From Pseudomonas lini (GTDB lineage Bacteria > Pseudomonadota > Gammaproteobacteria > Pseudomonadales > Pseudomonadaceae): 64,000 nucleotides of DNA. A program made the translations under genes and the position numbers. The stretch covers positions 310,001 to 374,000 of the forward strand of contig NZ_JYLB01000003.1 in NCBI RefSeq assembly GCF_001042905.1, in the 5' to 3' direction. The notes below the pieces were generated by a model. It made no database searches. It saw only the letters and a list, made by a program, of their open reading frames with translations, and was not told the DNA's origin. The number at the start of each line of letters is the position of its first letter. The first letter of the stretch is position 1. This document shows positions 35,004-43,508 of this stretch, piece by piece.

Positions 35004-35930
35004 ATGTCTGGTCAAGCACGTTTCATGCTGGTCGCCTCGCCCCTGATGGAACACAGCCCCGCCTTCGACCGGGCCGCTGCACTGGCCAAGGCTGAGGATG
35101 CGGCCTTGCACATCGTGGCTTTCGATTATCTGGAAGGCCTGGCGACCGCCGGCTTGGTCAATGAAAAGGCTCTGGAGCAGATGCGTCTGGGGTACGTCGA
35201 GCGCCACCGCCAGTGGCTTGAGGAACAGGCCCGCCCCCTGCGCAAGATCGGTGTGCATGTCACCACTGAGGTGGCCTGGGTCGAACGCCCGCTGGAAGAA
35301 ATCCTGACCCACCTCAAAGAGCAGCCGATGGATGTGCTGATCAAGGCGCTGGAACATCAATCGCGGCTGTCGCGGCTGGTATTTACCCCTCTCGACGTGC
35401 ATTTACTGCGCGAATGCCCGGTGCCGCTGCACTTCGTCAGCCATGCCATTCATGCGTTGCCGCGCAAGATCGTTGCGGCGGTCGACCCCTTCCATAGCGA
35501 TGATCAATACAAAAGCTTCAACGACCGGATTCTGCACGAAGCGTCAAAACTGGCGAGCGCCTGTAATGCCGAACTCGACGTGGTGTACGCCTATGACCTT
35601 TCGTCTATCAGTTCGGACGAATTCAGCTTCGAAAACGGTTCGGCGTTTTTCGCTTCGGACAAGCCCAAGACCCTGTTCAACTTCCAGGAGGATGCCTTCA
35701 ACGAATTGGCCGCGCGCAATGGCATCGCCCCGGAGCAACGGCACATGCTCATGGGCAGCCCGACCAAGGTGCTGACTCGCTACGCCGATACCAATAATGT
35801 CGACGTGATTGTCATGGGCCGAGTCGGCCATCGCGGCATGGGCCGGTTGATCGGCAGCACGGTGGAACATCTGCTGTACAAAATGCCGTGCAGTGTGTGG
35901 GTGGTGTACACCGAGCGACTGGATGAGTGA
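35004..35930 (+). CDS. Tandem-domain universal stress protein
   Basis: A 308-residue cytoplasmic protein with two UspA domains (about 1-145 and 150-305). Only the second keeps the ATP-binding pattern G-x2-G-x9-G-S/T (GRVGHRGMGRLIGSTVEHLL, about 272-291); the first is degenerate. GGAGG is 6 bases before the ATG. Pseudomonas UspA proteins of this layout are induced by Anr under oxygen limitation. The leader has only a weak half-match to an Anr site (TGGTCAATAATCAA at 34933-34946), so regulation is open. Confidence 0.92.
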   Translation: MSGQARFMLVASPLMEHSPAFDRAAALAKAEDAALHIVAFDYLEGLATAGLVNEKALEQMRLGYVERHRQWLEEQARPLRKIGVHVTTEVAWVERPLEEILTHLKEQPMDVLIKALEHQSRLSRLVFTPLDVHLLRECPVPLHFVSHAIHALPRKIVAAVDPFHSDDQYKSFNDRILHEASKLASACNAELDVVYAYDLSSISSDEFSFENGSAFFASDKPKTLFNFQEDAFNELAARNGIAPEQRHMLMGSPTKVLTRYADTNNVDVIVMGRVGHRGMGRLIGSTVEHLLYKMPCSVWVVYTERLDE

Positions 35931-35941
35931 TTGCGCCACAC

Positions 35942-36038
35942 GCGGTCCCCTGTAGGAGCTGCCGAAGGCTGCGATCTTTTGATCTTCAAGACCAAAATCA
36001 AAAGATCGCAGCCTTCGGCAGCTCCTACAGGGACCGCG
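35942..36038. repeat. REP doublet, GTAGGAGCTGCCG type, long perfect arms
   Basis: Inverted arms GCGGTCCCCTGTAGGAGCTG and CAGCTCCTACAGGGACCGC extend beyond the usual core, making a near-perfect hairpin of about 38 bp per arm with a short loop. It lies between the convergent usp and methyltransferase genes and may act as a terminator. Confidence 0.9.
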
Positions 36039-36046
36039 TCAGAGGT

Positions 36047-36859
36047 TTAACGCCGAGTAATCACCACCTCCAGGTATTCACTTGGCACCACCAGCGACCG
36101 TTCCCCCGCCCTGTTCAGGCGATTCAGCAGTTCGGTCAGGTCGTTTTCCAGGGCCGCGCCCTCTTCGGGTGGCAGGGTCGCAAAGGCCTTGTGAACCGGC
36201 CCATACCAGGTACGGAAGATGTCGATCCAGTGCGCGGCCGAGCGATAGCGGAAGTTGAACAGCCGCCGTGTCACTTGGAGCTGGAAGTCGCGCTGGTCGA
36301 AGTGCGAGTTTAACCAGGCTTCGGTGCCCCAGTTCGAAGGTGGTTGCGCTCCCGGCGGTGGCGGCATGTGGCGGCCCAGGGTCTTGAACACCTGGCCGAT
36401 GTAGCCTTCAGGCGTCCAGTTGGCAAGGCCGATCCGCCCGCCAGGACGGCACACCCGCGCCAGTTCCGCTGCAGCCTTGGGCTGATCGGGCGTAAACATC
36501 ACGCCAAAGGTTGAAAGCACGGCATCGAAACTGGCGTCCTCGAACGGCAAATCCTCGGCATCGGCCACCTGAAAGGTCACGTCCAGGTGCTCCGCCCGTG
36601 CGCGGTCTTCGCCGCGTTCAAGCAGTTTGGCCACGTAGTCGGTGGACGTGACCTTGCAGCCCCGGCGCGCGGCAGCGAGCGTTGCGTTACCGTTGCCGGC
36701 GGCGACGTCCAGCACCTGCTCATCACAGAGCAAGTCGCAGGCTTCGGCCAGTTGTTCGCCGACGATCTGTAAGGTGGTGCCGATCACGGCGTAGTCGCCG
36801 CTGGCCCACGTGACCATCTGACGGTTTTTCAGGGCAGTGAGGTCAATGGGGGTACTCAT
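36047..36859 (-). CDS. Class I SAM-dependent methyltransferase
   Basis: A 270-residue soluble protein. Motif I VLDVAAGNGNATLAAA is at about 49-64, followed by LPFEDASFDAVLSTFGVMF and LARVCRPGGRIGLANW (motifs II-III of small-molecule UbiE/COQ5-type enzymes). The C-terminal about 90 residues form the substrate lid. It is convergent with the usp gene and starts 310 bases upstream of nothing else on its strand except the DUF4242 and dipZ-like genes. The substrate is unknown. Confidence 0.85.
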   Translation of the reverse strand: MSTPIDLTALKNRQMVTWASGDYAVIGTTLQIVGEQLAEACDLLCDEQVLDVAAGNGNATLAAARRGCKVTSTDYVAKLLERGEDRARAEHLDVTFQVADAEDLPFEDASFDAVLSTFGVMFTPDQPKAAAELARVCRPGGRIGLANWTPEGYIGQVFKTLGRHMPPPPGAQPPSNWGTEAWLNSHFDQRDFQLQVTRRLFNFRYRSAAHWIDIFRTWYGPVHKAFATLPPEEGAALENDLTELLNRLNRAGERSLVVPSEYLEVVITRR

Positions 36860-36896
36860 GGAGTCTGCTCCGTTGCGGGTTGGAACACGTCCCGGC

Positions 36897-37169
36897 TCAC
36901 TCCGCCGTGGTGGGATCGATGATGTTCATGACCCGGGAAACGCTGTTGATGGGAAATTCACCTTTTTGGGCGTGCTCCCTGATCAGTCCCTCGTTCGGCG
37001 CGATGTACACGCAGTAAATCTTGTCGCCAGTGATGTAACTCTCCAGCCACTGCACCTCTGGCCCCATCTCACGTAACACATCGCAGGATTTTTGCGAGAT
37101 CGCTTTGAGCTCCTGTTGCGGCAGTCCGCCGGCACCCGGAAGCTCGCGTTCAATAATGTATTTAGGCAT
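36897..37169 (-). CDS. DUF4242-family protein
   Basis: A 90-residue protein with PKYIIERELPGAGGLPQQEL at the N terminus, WLESYITGDKIYCVYIAPNE in the middle and VSRVMNIIDP at the end. This is the DUF4242 pattern, a ferredoxin-like fold whose Streptomyces member SCO4226 binds nickel. I chose the ATG at 37169 with AAGGAAG upstream; the longer frame begins in non-coding sequence. It lies 37 bases after the methyltransferase start region on the same strand but has its own ribosome site. Metal binding here is unproven. Confidence 0.82.
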   Translation of the reverse strand: MPKYIIERELPGAGGLPQQELKAISQKSCDVLREMGPEVQWLESYITGDKIYCVYIAPNEGLIREHAQKGEFPINSVSRVMNIIDPTTAE

Positions 37170-37354
37170 GGCAACTTCCTTTTCTTGGTGGTGATGAGGG
37201 GAGTCGACAGTGACCCCGTCCACAAACTATCGCTCCCGGATACGTCGGCGTCCTGCCGATCGTCCGGAGAATTCACGAAATATGGCATTCTCCGATGCAT
37301 GGTCAGCTATCTGTAACGCGGCATTAACAGATCGCCTTGCTTCGCCGAAACGGG

Positions 37355-38566
37355 TTACGCGGCAGGCGCTTTGGCCTCTTCCAGCAGTTGCCGAATCATC
37401 TGTTCCTGAGTCTCGTACCGTCCCTCGCCAAAGTGGGTGTAACGCACCTGCCCCTTGGTATCGATCAGGTAGTGAGCGGGCCAGTACTGGTTGTCGAAGG
37501 CGCGCCAGATCGCATAGTTGTTGTCGATCGCCACCGGGTAGGTGATGCCGAGTTTTTTCACCTGATCGCGGACGTTGTCGATGATGCGTTCGTAACCGTA
37601 TTCAGGGGTGTGCACGCCGATCACCACCAGGCCGTCCTTCTCATATTTCTTCGCCCAGTCCTTCACGTAGGGCAAGGTGCGCTGGCAGTTGATGCAGTCG
37701 TAGGTCCAGAAGTCCACCAGCACCACTTTGCCGCGCAGGGAATCATTGCTCAGCGCTGGCGAGTTGAGCCATTCGACCGCGCCGGAAAGTGACGGCATCG
37801 GGCCTTTGGCCGTGTCCATGGTCGAGTCGGCCTTGACCTTGCTGACGAAGTAATCGACCACTTTCGGTACGGTCTCCAGCACCCGCTGTTCAACCGTGGT
37901 GACGCCTTCGGACGAGGTGCTGGCGAGCAACGTGTTGTCGGCGCCAGTGGAGATGACAGCTGCTGCGACCAACACCGCAGCCCCCGTGCCGCGGCGCAGC
38001 CAACCGGTGAGCGGAATCGACGGTTTCAAGCGATTGACCAGGCCGCGACCGGCGAAGATCAAAGTGCCCAGGGACAACGCGCTGCCCAGGCCGTACGCCA
38101 CCAGCAGCAGACTGGTCTGGGCGTTGGCGCCTTGCAGCATTGCGCCGGTGAGGATCACCCCGAGGATCGGCCCGGCACACGGCGCCCAGAGCAGCCCCGT
38201 GGCGACGCCGATCATGAGCGAGCCAAACGGACCGGAGACTTTGCGAGTGTTGGGATCGATGCGATTGCCCAGCAGCACGAACGGGCGCGCCAGCCAGCCA
38301 CCGATGCGGGCGGAGATCAGCGACAGGGCGAACAGCACCATCACGATCAGCGCCACATGGCGGCCGGTGTTGCTGGCTTGCACCACCCAATCGCTGCTGA
38401 CCACGGCCAGGCTGGAGATCAGGGCGAAGGTCAGGGCCATCCCGCCAAGTGTGAGCAGGATCGAAGAACGCGTGCGTTTAACACCGGCAAACAGAAACGG
38501 CACGACCGGGAGGATGCAGGGGCTGAGGACGGTCAAAATGCCGCCCAGGAATGCGATGAGAAACAT
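37355..38566 (-). CDS. DipZ-like protein: CcdA/DsbD transmembrane domain fused to a thioredoxin
   Basis: A 403-residue membrane protein. The N-terminal CcdA-like domain (about 1-215) has six to seven helices with the redox cysteines in LSPCILP and APCAGP. A periplasmic thioredoxin-like domain follows (about 265-400) with the active site WTYDCINCQRTLP (CxxC). It should carry electrons from cytoplasmic thioredoxin to periplasmic thiols. The start ATG at 38566 has GAGGTGAT upstream. The frame extends 75 codons further, but that part is encoded by the REP doublet at 38613-38702 and is not coding. It is in line with two small secreted-protein genes upstream. Confidence 0.92.
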   Translation of the reverse strand: MFLIAFLGGILTVLSPCILPVVPFLFAGVKRTRSSILLTLGGMALTFALISSLAVVSSDWVVQASNTGRHVALIVMVLFALSLISARIGGWLARPFVLLGNRIDPNTRKVSGPFGSLMIGVATGLLWAPCAGPILGVILTGAMLQGANAQTSLLLVAYGLGSALSLGTLIFAGRGLVNRLKPSIPLTGWLRRGTGAAVLVAAAVISTGADNTLLASTSSEGVTTVEQRVLETVPKVVDYFVSKVKADSTMDTAKGPMPSLSGAVEWLNSPALSNDSLRGKVVLVDFWTYDCINCQRTLPYVKDWAKKYEKDGLVVIGVHTPEYGYERIIDNVRDQVKKLGITYPVAIDNNYAIWRAFDNQYWPAHYLIDTKGQVRYTHFGEGRYETQEQMIRQLLEEAKAPAA

Positions 38567-38612
38567 GGGGATCACCTCGAGAATGTGAAGGGCGAAATCA
38601 CCGCAGTGCCCA

Positions 38613-38702
38613 TGTGGGAGCGGGCTTGCTCGCGAAGGCGGAGTGTCAGTCGACATCAATGTTGAATGTACTGGCCTCTTCGCGAGCAAGCCCGCTCCCA
38701 CA
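38613..38702. repeat. REP doublet (REPIN), GTGGGAGCGGGCTTGC type
   Basis: Perfect inverted arms TGTGGGAGCGGGCTTGCTCG enclose a loop that contains GTCAGTCGACATCAATGTTG. It separates the dipZ-like gene from the small secreted-protein genes. Confidence 0.92.
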
Positions 38703-38738
38703 CTGGAACGGCGGGAATTGACAGAACTGTGCCAGGCT

Positions 38739-38960
38739 TCAGGCCTCCAGTTGCTGGCCCTGTGGCGTCCGGTTGTAGCCATCCTCTGCAATCAGTTGCC
38801 CTTGCGGTGTGCGGCTGGAACCATCCTCAGTCAGCAGCGGAGTCAGTTGGAAGCAGGTGCTATTGCCAAAGGTATTTTGTTCAACCGCAGCGTTGGCATG
38901 GGCGGCGACGCCCGCTACGGAGAAAACGATGGCGGTCAAAAAGCGGGTGACGTTGTTCAT
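38739..38960 (-). CDS. Small secreted protein with tandem EDG-RTPQGQ repeats
   Basis: A 73-residue precursor with a signal peptide (about 1-24, AAHANAA). The mature part of about 49 residues has one cysteine (NSTCFQL) and two tandem 14-residue repeats, EDGSSRTPQGQLIA and EDGYNRTPQGQQLEA. AGGAA lies 8 bases before the ATG. It is downstream of the DUF2790 gene on the same strand. I do not recognise the family. The single Cys and the repeats make it a possible modified peptide or metal ligand, which is inference. Confidence 0.8.
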   Translation of the reverse strand: MNNVTRFLTAIVFSVAGVAAHANAAVEQNTFGNSTCFQLTPLLTEDGSSRTPQGQLIAEDGYNRTPQGQQLEA

Positions 38961-39008
38961 GATGTTCTTCCTGTTTCAAAGGGGATGGGCAATGGGTAGT
39001 CGAAGGAC

Positions 39009-39272
39009 TCAGTTGCCTTCGTTGCAGCCGTCAGCGAATTTGCTGTAATCCAGTACCTGGGTTTTTCCTTGGGAATCCAGGTAGGTCATCCGGGCATTCA
39101 CAATCCCGCAGGCAGGGGTGGCGTCTTGTTTCATCGACAGCACTTTCTGGATGTCCAGATGTGTGCCGTAGGTGTAGGTTTGAGGGGTGACATCGGCTTC
39201 GGCGCGGGCCGACAAGGTGCAGATGTTCAGGGCGGCAAACAGGCAGGCGGCGTAGACGGCTTTGGTGTTCAT
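39009..39272 (-). CDS. DUF2790-family small periplasmic protein
   Basis: An 87-residue precursor with a signal peptide (about 1-24). The mature part has YTYGTHLDIQKVLSM, PACGIVNARMTYLDSQGKTQVLDYSKFADGC, the DUF2790 pattern seen in several small exported Pseudomonas proteins. Two mature cysteines could form a disulfide. GAGGAA precedes the ATG. Its promoter lies in the 302-base region shared with the divergent response-regulator gene, where GATACA repeats occur, so the two-component system is its likely controller. Confidence 0.85.
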   Translation of the reverse strand: MNTKAVYAACLFAALNICTLSARAEADVTPQTYTYGTHLDIQKVLSMKQDATPACGIVNARMTYLDSQGKTQVLDYSKFADGCNEGN

Positions 39273-39413
39273 GGTGATTTCCTCAGGGCTTCAATAGGTC
39301 AATCGTTGATTGAGCGAGGCGGTTTGGGTTTGCCTCGATGGAACCTATTTGAAACCCGCGAGGTATCTCGTCTATGTCCAAAACAGGCGCGGGTAAATCG
39401 CTGTGTATCCGCG

Positions 39414-39506
39414 CAGGCTGGAGATACACAGCGATACAAAACACCCGAAATCAGCCATTTTTACGTCCCCGTGTATCTTTCGGCACGCCAGATACACTGC
39501 AATACA
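39414..39506. promoter_or_regulatory. GATACA-N4-GATACA direct repeats in the divergent promoter of the two-component operon
   Basis: GATACACAGCGATACAA at 39423-39439 and GATACACTGCAATACAA at 39491-39507 each hold two six-base units spaced 10 bp apart, preceded by inverted TGTATC units at 39414 and 39472. The 10-bp direct-repeat spacing is what OmpR-family regulators bind. The region is about 300 bases with no coding potential. The same pattern occurs at 43493-43508. Confidence 0.7.
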
Positions 39507-39574
39507 ATCGGCGGCAGGCGAGCGGACCGAGGCTCGATAGACTGCGCTATATCCCCCACTTAGAGGCTTGGCTC

Positions 39575-40315
39575 ATGGAACACGTCGATCACATTCTCAT
39601 CGTGGACGATGACCGCGAGATCCGGGAACTGGTAGGCAACTACCTGAAGAAGAACGGCCTGCGCACCACCGTGGTGGCGGATGGACGGCAGATGCGCTCG
39701 TTTCTGGAGTCCACGCCGGTGGACCTGATCGTGCTCGACATCATGATGCCGGGCGACGATGGCCTGGTGCTCTGCCGCGAGTTGCGCGCGGGCAAACACA
39801 AGGCCACGCCGGTGCTGATGCTCACTGCTCGCAATGATGAAACCGACCGCATCATCGGCCTGGAGATGGGTGCCGACGATTACCTGGTCAAACCGTTCGC
39901 CGCCCGTGAACTGCTCGCCCGCATCAACGCCGTGCTACGACGCACGCGGATGCTGCCGCCGAACCTGGTGATCACCGAAAGCGGTCGCCTGCTGGCGTTC
40001 GGTCGCTGGCGCCTGGACACCTCGGCCAGACATCTGCTGGATGAGGACGGCACCATGGTCGCCCTCAGCGGCGCGGAATATCGCCTGCTGCGGGTGTTCC
40101 TCGATCATCCTCAGCGGGTACTCAATCGCGACCAATTGCTCAACCTGACTCAAGGCCGTGATGCCGATCTGTTCGACCGCTCCATCGATTTGCTGGTGAG
40201 CCGCTTGCGTCAGCGCCTGCTCGACGATGCCCGGGAACCGGCCTACATCAAAACCGTGCGCAGTGAAGGCTATGTGTTTTCCCTGCCGGTGGAAGTGCTC
40301 GGTGCGCCGTCATGA
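39575..40315 (+). CDS. OmpR-family response regulator
   Basis: A 246-residue regulator. The receiver domain (about 5-118) has acidic residues D11/D12, the phosphorylation site Asp55 (VLDIMMPGDDG) and LVKPFAARELLARI. The winged-helix DNA-binding domain is at about 140-238 (LSGAEYRLLRVFLDHPQRVLNRDQLLNLT, then the recognition helix and IKTVRSEGYVF). GAGG is about 9 bases before the ATG. It overlaps the sensor gene by ATGA. GATACA direct repeats in its own promoter suggest autoregulation; the signal is unknown. Confidence 0.93.
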   Translation: MEHVDHILIVDDDREIRELVGNYLKKNGLRTTVVADGRQMRSFLESTPVDLIVLDIMMPGDDGLVLCRELRAGKHKATPVLMLTARNDETDRIIGLEMGADDYLVKPFAARELLARINAVLRRTRMLPPNLVITESGRLLAFGRWRLDTSARHLLDEDGTMVALSGAEYRLLRVFLDHPQRVLNRDQLLNLTQGRDADLFDRSIDLLVSRLRQRLLDDAREPAYIKTVRSEGYVFSLPVEVLGAPS

Positions 40316-41622
40316 ATTTTGCGCTGCACTGGCCTCGCACACTGGCCTCGCGGCTGTCGCTGATTTTCCTGATCGGCCTGATCCTTGCCCAGGCGCTGTC
40401 CTTTGGCGCTCAGTACTATGAGCGTTACGAAAGTGCGAAAAATACGATGCTGGGCAATCTGGAAACCGACGTCTCGACCTCCCTCGCCATCCTCGACCGC
40501 TTGCCCGCCGACGAGCGCGCGAACTGGTTGCAGCGTCTGGAGCGCACCAACTACAGCTATCTGCTGAATGAAGGCTCGCCGGGCACGCCGATGGCAGCCC
40601 GCGATGTGCCGATTGCAGTGACCTCGATTCAGGACGCCATCGGCCATGAATACCCGCTGACCTTCACCGACATCCCTGGCCCGAAAAAACACTTCCAGGC
40701 TCACCTCAAACTGAAGGACGGCAGTCCTGTCACTATCGACGTGCGACCTTCGATGGTGCCGTTGTCGCCGTGGTTGCCGGCGGTATTGCTGGGGCAACTG
40801 GCGCTGATGATTGCCTGCACCTGGCTGGCCGTGAGAATCGCCATCCGCCCGCTCACACGCCTCGCCCAAGCAGTGGAAACCCTCGACCCCAACACCCACG
40901 CCATACACCTGAACGAAAAAGGCCCGACTGAAGTCGCCTACGCCGCCCGGGCTTTCAACGCGATGCAGGCGCGCATTGCGGCTTATCTCAAGGAGCGCAT
41001 GCAACTGTTGGCGGCGATTTCCCACGACCTGCAAACCCCGATCACCCGCATGAAACTGCGCGCCGAATTCATGGATGACTCCAGCGAGAAAGACAAATTG
41101 TGGAATGATCTCGGCGAGATGGAACACCTGGTGCGGGAAGGCGTGGCCTATGCCCGCAGCATTCATGGTGCCACCGAGGAGAGTCGTCGCACCGATCTGG
41201 ATTCATTCCTCGACAGCCTGGTGTTCGACTATCAGGACATGGGCAAAAACGTGCAGCTCGACGGCAAAAGCGCAGCCGTGATTAACACCCGACCGCATGC
41301 CTTGCGACGGGTACTGGTGAACCTGATAGACAACGCGCTGAAATTCGCCGGCGCGGCAGAGTTGTGGGTGGAAACGAAGGCTGATGGCAGCTTGTCGGTG
41401 AAGGTAATGGACCGTGGGCCGGGGATTGCCGAAGAGGAATTGGCGCAGGTAATGGAGCCGTTCTACCGCGTGGAGAATTCACGTAATCGCAGTACGGGAG
41501 GGACCGGTTTGGGGTTGGCGATTGCGCAGCAATTGGCGTTGGCGATTGGCGGATCGCTGACTTTGAGCAATCGCGAGGGCGGTGGGTTGTGTGCGGAGCT
41601 CAAGTTACCAAAGCCCCAGTAA
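40312..41622 (+). CDS. EnvZ-like sensor histidine kinase
   Basis: A 436-residue inner-membrane kinase. Two membrane helices (about 13-33 and 155-178) enclose a periplasmic sensor of about 120 residues with no motif I recognise. HAMP is at about 178-230, the phospho-acceptor H238 in ISHDLQTPITRMKL, and the ATPase domain has NLIDNALKFAG, DRGPGI and GGTGLGLAI. It is translationally coupled to the response regulator. The small periplasmic loop suggests sensing of envelope or metal state. Confidence 0.93.
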   Translation: MNFALHWPRTLASRLSLIFLIGLILAQALSFGAQYYERYESAKNTMLGNLETDVSTSLAILDRLPADERANWLQRLERTNYSYLLNEGSPGTPMAARDVPIAVTSIQDAIGHEYPLTFTDIPGPKKHFQAHLKLKDGSPVTIDVRPSMVPLSPWLPAVLLGQLALMIACTWLAVRIAIRPLTRLAQAVETLDPNTHAIHLNEKGPTEVAYAARAFNAMQARIAAYLKERMQLLAAISHDLQTPITRMKLRAEFMDDSSEKDKLWNDLGEMEHLVREGVAYARSIHGATEESRRTDLDSFLDSLVFDYQDMGKNVQLDGKSAAVINTRPHALRRVLVNLIDNALKFAGAAELWVETKADGSLSVKVMDRGPGIAEEELAQVMEPFYRVENSRNRSTGGTGLGLAIAQQLALAIGGSLTLSNREGGGLCAELKLPKPQ

Positions 41623-41631
41623 ACACCACGA

Positions 41632-41732
41632 ATCCAATGTGGGAGCGGGCTTGCTCGCGAAGGCGGTGTGTCAGTCGACATAGATGCTGAATGGGATGGC
41701 CTCTTCGCGAGCAAGCCCGCTCCCACATTGGA
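41632..41732. repeat. REP doublet (REPIN), GTGGGAGCGGGCTTGC type
   Basis: Inverted arms ATCCAATGTGGGAGCGGG and CCCGCTCCCACATTGGAT extend past the core. The loop contains GTCAGTCGACATAGATGCTG, matching the loop family of 38613-38702. It lies between the sensor gene and the convergent bufC-like gene. Confidence 0.92.
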
Positions 41733-41760
41733 TGTGTGGTGTTTGGGGGATTGTGTGCGG

Positions 41761-42519
41761 TCAGGCCGCCATGCCGATCACCCCTTCCCCGTGCATCTGC
41801 CGCAATAACGCCAATCCGCTGTCGATAAACTCCGGCGCCCCAACCATCCCCGCCTCCACCGCCAGCCCTTCCAGCTGCGCTTGGCCATCGAGCTGAGGAA
41901 ACTCACCGATCCGCTGCAACAACCGCCACGCCAACGGGCTCAGTTTGGAGAAGCGCACATTCCAGTCCTCGGTCCGACGAACCAATAGCAACGTTGGTTG
42001 GGCCGGCGGCGAGTCAGGCCGGTAATCCGGCCCCACTAATTGCACCGGCCAGCCATACGCCAATGGCCAAGCCAGCGGCGAAACCTGCAACGGTCGATCC
42101 AGCAGCAACCCGGCATCGCTGGCCCGCAACGGCTCGGCGTCGGATTGTTGCAGCGCCATTTCGACCCATTCGTAATGCGCGAGCTCAACCATGAATGGCG
42201 GCCACGCGCCATCGCTCAACGCCAGCGCCTCAGAGGCGAGGAACTCGACAAATTCCTGGGCGATCTCGCCGAATTTTGGTGTTTGAGCCCGGTAGTCCCG
42301 CAGGAAGATCCGCACCAGCGAACGCCAATGATCATCGCCGAGAATCTTCACCAGCACCGGAAAAGTCCCGCTGAGTAATGACGACAGATTCGAAAACACC
42401 AGGTCGCGATAAACCTGCGCCCGTGCCGCGTCCATCCCGGCAGGCGGCGCGCAGTGGTCGGGGTCGCGCAGGTAGCGAGTCAATGTGTTTTGCTGCTGAT
42501 ACAGCGTCGATTTATCCAC
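41761..42519 (-). CDS. bufC: DUF2063 / BufC-HvfC-like partner protein
   Basis: A 252-residue protein with the DUF2063 pattern: RYLRDPDHCAPP, RAQVYRDLVFSNLSSLLSGTFPVL, FLRDYRAQTPKF and FMVELAHYEWVEMAL. In BufBC/HvfBC systems this protein helps the MNIO enzyme bind its precursor peptide. It starts three bases after the BufB-like stop, so the pair is one operon. The name follows the family, not experimental evidence. Confidence 0.88.
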   Translation of the reverse strand: MDKSTLYQQQNTLTRYLRDPDHCAPPAGMDAARAQVYRDLVFSNLSSLLSGTFPVLVKILGDDHWRSLVRIFLRDYRAQTPKFGEIAQEFVEFLASEALALSDGAWPPFMVELAHYEWVEMALQQSDAEPLRASDAGLLLDRPLQVSPLAWPLAYGWPVQLVGPDYRPDSPPAQPTLLLVRRTEDWNVRFSKLSPLAWRLLQRIGEFPQLDGQAQLEGLAVEAGMVGAPEFIDSGLALLRQMHGEGVIGMAA

Positions 42520-42522
42520 GGT

Positions 42523-43350
42523 TCACCCCTCACCTTGCAGGCGGCGAATGGTCTGTAACTCGCTCACCAAGTCGGAAAATTCGGGAAAGTTGAAATCTCG
42601 CTCCAGCAGTGTCGGTTGCACACCAAACCGCGCATACGCCTCGGCCAGCAACGACCAGACCACCGGTTTGACCGAGGCACCATGGGTGTCGATTTTCAGC
42701 GTGTCGGATTCATCAAAATGCCCCGCCACATGCATGGCAACCACCCTCCCCGCGTCGATGCCGGCCAGAAACGTCTGCGGATCGAAACCGTGATTAATCG
42801 AGTTGACGTAGACATTGTTGACGTCCAGCAGCAGGTCACAATCGGCTTCACGCAACACTGCGTTGGTGAACGTCAGTTCGTCCATGTCCTGCTGCGGCGC
42901 GGCGTAGTAGGAGACGTTTTCCACCGCAAGGCGTCGACCGAGAATGTCTTGGGACTGGCGGATTCGAGCGGCAACGTGATGCACCGCTTCTTCGGTAAAC
43001 GGCAACGGCAGCAGATCGTAAAGATGCCCGTCATCGCTGCAGTAGCTCAGGTGTTCGCTGTACAGCGGCACGTTGTAGTGATCGAGGAAAACCCGCACTT
43101 CCTGCAGGAACTTAACGTCCAGCGGCGCCGATCCGCCCAAAGACAAGGACAAGCCGTGACAGGACAACGGATAGCGTTCGGCCAGGGCGCGAAACGCCGC
43201 GCCGTGAGCGCCACCGATGCCGATCCAGTTTTCCGGCGCGACTTCCAGAAAGTCGAAAGCGCCCGGCAGGGCCGTTTGAAGGTCCTTCATTAAACCGCGG
43301 CGCAAGCCTAGCCCGACGCTCGCCTTCGCTGATGTGAGGGAAGTCTGCAT
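42523..43350 (-). CDS. bufB: MNIO-family (DUF692) peptide-modifying iron oxidase, BufB-like
   Basis: A 275-residue TIM-barrel enzyme of the multinuclear non-haem iron oxidase family. Metal-ligand candidates are spread in the usual places: [47 protein letters not shown] and DTHGASV. Family members convert cysteines of small peptides into oxazolone or thiooxazole groups that bind copper, or remove a Cys beta-carbon. BufC-like is coupled downstream. No BufA-type (DUF2282) precursor gene is adjacent, so its substrate is elsewhere or is a small secreted protein of this region. GATACA repeats lie in its promoter. Confidence 0.9.
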   Translation of the reverse strand: MQTSLTSAKASVGLGLRRGLMKDLQTALPGAFDFLEVAPENWIGIGGAHGAAFRALAERYPLSCHGLSLSLGGSAPLDVKFLQEVRVFLDHYNVPLYSEHLSYCSDDGHLYDLLPLPFTEEAVHHVAARIRQSQDILGRRLAVENVSYYAAPQQDMDELTFTNAVLREADCDLLLDVNNVYVNSINHGFDPQTFLAGIDAGRVVAMHVAGHFDESDTLKIDTHGASVKPVVWSLLAEAYARFGVQPTLLERDFNFPEFSDLVSELQTIRRLQGEG

Positions 43351-43430
43351 AGTGTCGATTTCATCCTGGGATCCGGTCTCCAGCGCCTGAAAACTCAGGG
43401 CTGGCCGGTAGGCCCAGTCAAGCGCCGCGG

Positions 43431-43508
43431 TGTATCGGGCCTGTGTTCACAAACGCGGTTTTTATCAGGCCACTGTATCGGACAGGCAGTCAGATACAGT
43501 GGGATACA
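43431..43508. promoter_or_regulatory. GATACA-N4-GATACA direct repeat between bufB and the methyltransferase gene
   Basis: GATACAGTGGGATACAC at 43493-43509 has two units 10 bp apart, with inverted TGTATC at 43474-43479 and 43431-43436. It is the same pattern as at 39423-39507. It lies in the divergent promoter of bufB (-) and the methyltransferase (+). I infer control of both genes by the response regulator at 39575. Confidence 0.65.

Noticed and set aside
22965-36859. ku gene as partner of ligD
   Set aside because: No Ku-like protein is encoded anywhere in the window; the partner must be elsewhere.
38567-38791. 75-codon N-terminal extension of the DipZ-like protein
   Set aside because: It is encoded by a REP doublet and intergenic sequence; the ATG at 38566 has a good ribosome site and begins the first membrane helix.
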